Shown one piece after another: positions 62,156 to 64,000 of a stretch of DNA of 64,000 nucleotides. How positions within the stretch are numbered: position 1 is the first letter of the stretch; each line of letters starts with the position of its first letter. Below the pieces are notes generated by a model that worked only from the letters and a program-made list of their open reading frames with translations, was not told where the DNA came from and did not search any database. The position numbers and the translations under genes are program-made. Source of the DNA: Pedobacter nanyangensis (GTDB taxonomy: Bacteria > Bacteroidota > Bacteroidia > Sphingobacteriales > Sphingobacteriaceae); contig NZ_QMHO01000004.1 of the NCBI RefSeq assembly GCF_003313505.1, positions 225,008-289,007 on the forward strand, in the 5' to 3' direction.

Positions 62156-63523
62156 TTACTTTTTATCTCTGATTACAATCATATCCAATTCTTTCTCTGT
62201 TTCAACCAGCTTAAAGCCGTATGCTTCCAATGCTTTTGATACTGCCCAAATATCTTTAGGGTCTGCATCTAAACGGAAGTCAAGCGGTGTTTTATATTCG
62301 GTTTCGTTAAGGATCGGCGTCATGTACCTAAATAAATGAAAGCTCATCCACATAAAAAGAAACTCATCAGTAGTTGAGTTAGAAAAATCAAATATTTTCC
62401 TTGCCCCATCTATAGTTGTAGCTTTTTTACCTCCTTTCGATGGAATTACAGAAATACCGGGTATCCTCACTAAACTGAGGCACTTTACTTTCCGCTTTTC
62501 AACTAAACCCTCAATGCCGTACAGTTCTCCAAAATAACGGTTAAGATCCGCAACCATCCAACTGTTTAACTTATCAACGTCTTTTGCAAGCATTACCACC
62601 TCGTAACAAAATTGGCTGTCTTCCTGTACTCTTCTATTAGAACGTGGCCGACCGGGATAGTAATATCTCGTACTATCTTTGGCTTCCCAAACTAACCTTG
62701 AAGGGTAGCGCAAAGGCCAGTTTGGATCGTTGACTAATGTATATGGTTTGGGCTTAGAGGCGAATGCTGTTTGGTACAACGTTTCAATATCTGCGTTAGT
62801 AGCCTGTATCATAGCGTAACCGTCTTTTACAAATGGTTGACCAGCTCCCGCACGAATGCTAGGGTTAAATGGCGTAAAAATTGAACTATACGTAATGATA
62901 ACATCTGAGTTTGCATTTTCGTTTAGTCCGCCTAACAGCAATGGTTTATAGGGATTGAAACTAACATTGTCCTTTTTTACCTTAAAATTTACCTCATGTT
63001 GTTTAAACAGTTTTTCCAGATTTTCTTCGGTCAGATCATCAGTAGAAGTAGTGGTAATTACTTTGCCATCTGGATTAATAATCACCTCATGCGGTATCAT
63101 TCGGTGTGGGAATAATTTATTAACGGAAGTATCGGAATATACCACTGGAATATTAGACGGTAATACTCCCGGTCTGGGTTTGAAAAAACTACCAATTACT
63201 TTATCTGTTTCTCTTGTTACCGCCAGTATCACTAATTTGTCTTTGAACTTTTCGGCAAGCTTACCCAGTTTAGGGAATGCACCTACACAAGGAGCGCACC
63301 AGGTGGCCCAAAAATCAATGATAACATACTTTCCCTTAAAGTCTGACAAGCGTGCGCTCTTATAGTTCGCATTCATTACCTGTGCAAACTGAAGGTCTGG
63401 CACCTGATCGCCAATGGTTAACCCTACTTTCTTGTCTTGCGCTTTTAGATTAAGTACATTGAGTATAATTAAACAACAACCTAAAACTATTAAGCTAGTT
63501 GCTTTTGTAACAATTCTATTCAT
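62156..63523 (-). CDS. TlpA-like thioredoxin protein with a DUF3738-like C-terminal part
   Basis: 455 residues; signal/anchor at the N-terminus (ATSLIVLGCCLIILNVLNLKA). Residues ~35-175 form a TlpA/ResA thioredoxin domain with the active site WATWCAPCVGAFPKLG, acting on disulfides in the periplasm. The remaining ~270 residues, ending in AVSKALEAYGFKLVETEKEL, resemble the DUF3738 region of other exported proteins of this phylum. It overlaps the end of the susD gene by 8 bp, so the thiol protein is expressed with that SusCD pair, as often seen in this phylum. Confidence 0.87.
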   Translation of the reverse strand: MNRIVTKATSLIVLGCCLIILNVLNLKAQDKKVGLTIGDQVPDLQFAQVMNANYKSARLSDFKGKYVIIDFWATWCAPCVGAFPKLGKLAEKFKDKLVILAVTRETDKVIGSFFKPRPGVLPSNIPVVYSDTSVNKLFPHRMIPHEVIINPDGKVITTTSTDDLTEENLEKLFKQHEVNFKVKKDNVSFNPYKPLLLGGLNENANSDVIITYSSIFTPFNPSIRAGAGQPFVKDGYAMIQATNADIETLYQTAFASKPKPYTLVNDPNWPLRYPSRLVWEAKDSTRYYYPGRPRSNRRVQEDSQFCYEVVMLAKDVDKLNSWMVADLNRYFGELYGIEGLVEKRKVKCLSLVRIPGISVIPSKGGKKATTIDGARKIFDFSNSTTDEFLFMWMSFHLFRYMTPILNETEYKTPLDFRLDADPKDIWAVSKALEAYGFKLVETEKELDMIVIRDKK

Positions 63524-64000
63524 AGCCCGGGTTTTGTGTAATCGAGTTGAACTTCTGTATATCGCCCAACGGGATTGGCCAGAGTGCGGCGGTAGCTTTC
63601 CATGTGCCGGGTTTTTCTAGTGCCATAATGGTATTTACCCTGCCGGTGCGTTTAATGTCATACCATCGCAGACCGTTTTCTGCAAACAGTTCATTACGTC
63701 TTTCACGTTCTACAGCAAGCAGTGCATTTTCTTTGCTAATGTTATCAGCAATAGGTACTAAGTGGTTAGGGCTTGGCAGGCTTGCTCTAGTTCTTAGTAT
63801 ATTTAAATCTGCTACGCCATCTGCTATTTTATTCTGCTGTATTCTGCTTTCCGCCCTTATGAGGTATTGCTCTGCCAACCTCAATAGGGTGGTTTGTTCG
63901 GTATTGCCCACAGCGGTTACCGTAAATTTAAAAGGCGTATAAAATGTTTCCGTACCTACGGTATATCTTTTGGTCCATTTTTCCTTGCGTTGGTCATTTG
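63516..64000 (-). CDS. SusD/RagB-like lipoprotein, C-terminal part (runs off the window)
   Basis: The frame is open to the window edge; only the last ~160 codons are seen. The C-terminal SusD signatures are clear: LLRLAEQYLIRAESRI, VADLNILRTRASLP, LLAVERERRNELFAENG, RWYDIKRTGRV and LWPIPLGDIQKF...NPGYE. A GTG-initiated frame starting at 63911 is only an internal part. The missing N-terminus and a susC gene are expected to the right. Its stop overlaps the start of the TlpA-like gene by 8 bp. Confidence 0.92.
   Translation of the reverse strand, partial: NDQRKEKWTKRYTVGTETFYTPFKFTVTAVGNTEQTTLLRLAEQYLIRAESRIQQNKIADGVADLNILRTRASLPSPNHLVPIADNISKENALLAVERERRNELFAENGLRWYDIKRTGRVNTIMALEKPGTWKATAALWPIPLGDIQKFNSITQNPGYE

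Larger units (their letters stand above)
56192..64000. mobile_element. probable left part of an integrative element at tRNA-Lys
   Basis: A tyrosine recombinase gene starts 250 bp after the tRNA-Lys 3' end, followed by an excisionase-like HTH gene, a short element-type hypothetical gene, a TIR gene and accessory metabolic genes. This is the usual order at the int end of genomic islands. I looked for a second copy of the tRNA 3' end (GGTTCGAATCCCAGCGGGAT) on the right and found none, so the right boundary is outside the window. How much of 58400-64000 belongs to the element is an inference. Confidence 0.45.

Overview
The window looks like a chromosomal segment of a member of the Bacteroidota, most likely Sphingobacteriaceae close to Pedobacter. 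The reasons are SusC/SusD pairs, a FecR/ECF sigma cascade, LytTR signalling, an RND pump fused to its outer-membrane channel, A-rich leaders without clear Shine-Dalgarno sites, and promoters with the Bacteroidota -7 box TAnnTTTG. No database was consulted; family names come from recognising motifs.

Layout. 1-4200: the 3' end of tRNA-Gly, a helical-repeat protein, a tiny Thr/Asp-rich lipoprotein, and an AraC regulator next to a zinc alcohol dehydrogenase. 4200-10160: a divalent-metal efflux operon (small His-rich protein, CzcA-like RND pump fused to a TolC-like channel, adaptor). 10400-13830: a Tat-exported alkaline phosphatase, an ArsR-rhodanese regulator flanked by two copies of one palindromic operator, and a decayed stretch. 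13950-32020 (minus strand): a polysaccharide utilisation locus (ECF sigma, FecR, SusC, SusD, DUF5689 protein, IPT/NHL protein, phospholipase D-like protein, two phosphodiester glycosidases, a GH20 hexosaminidase broken by a frameshift, a sugar isomerase-like protein). The enzyme set suggests a polymer with amino sugars joined by phosphodiesters. 32300-32800: a truncated exonuclease remnant, tRNA-Pro and tRNA-Ser. 32860-42600: housekeeping genes (7TM-HD phosphohydrolase, SPFH and Arc-like proteins, thiolase, POT peptide transporter with a large insert, peroxiredoxin, DUF72).

42800-45900 is the most unusual regulatory unit. An ECF-like sigma gene is followed by a gene for a membrane protein that joins a cytoplasmic anti-sigma-like segment to a periplasmic trypsin-like protease. 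Divergently lie three small lipoprotein genes, two of them identical. The sigma gene and all three lipoprotein genes share the same two-part upstream element, GGTTACC-N15-(T/C)ATTAA, which suggests an autoregulated envelope-stress regulon.

45900-55900: LytTR response regulator and kinase, an outer-membrane barrel, purB, nfu, inositol monophosphatase, lgt, mtaB and ubiX, with several foldable dispersed repeats between genes. 56119-end: a tRNA-Lys gene followed by a tyrosine recombinase, an excisionase-like HTH protein, a TIR protein and an envelope redox cluster. This looks like the left end of an integrative element whose right end lies beyond the window. In it, a small AraC-type HTH protein is followed by four GGATAA sites spaced exactly 21 bp, then genes for a MauE/DoxX membrane protein, a propeller-like protein and a Cys-containing exported peptide; a TlpA-like thioredoxin protein and a partial SusD gene converge on them.
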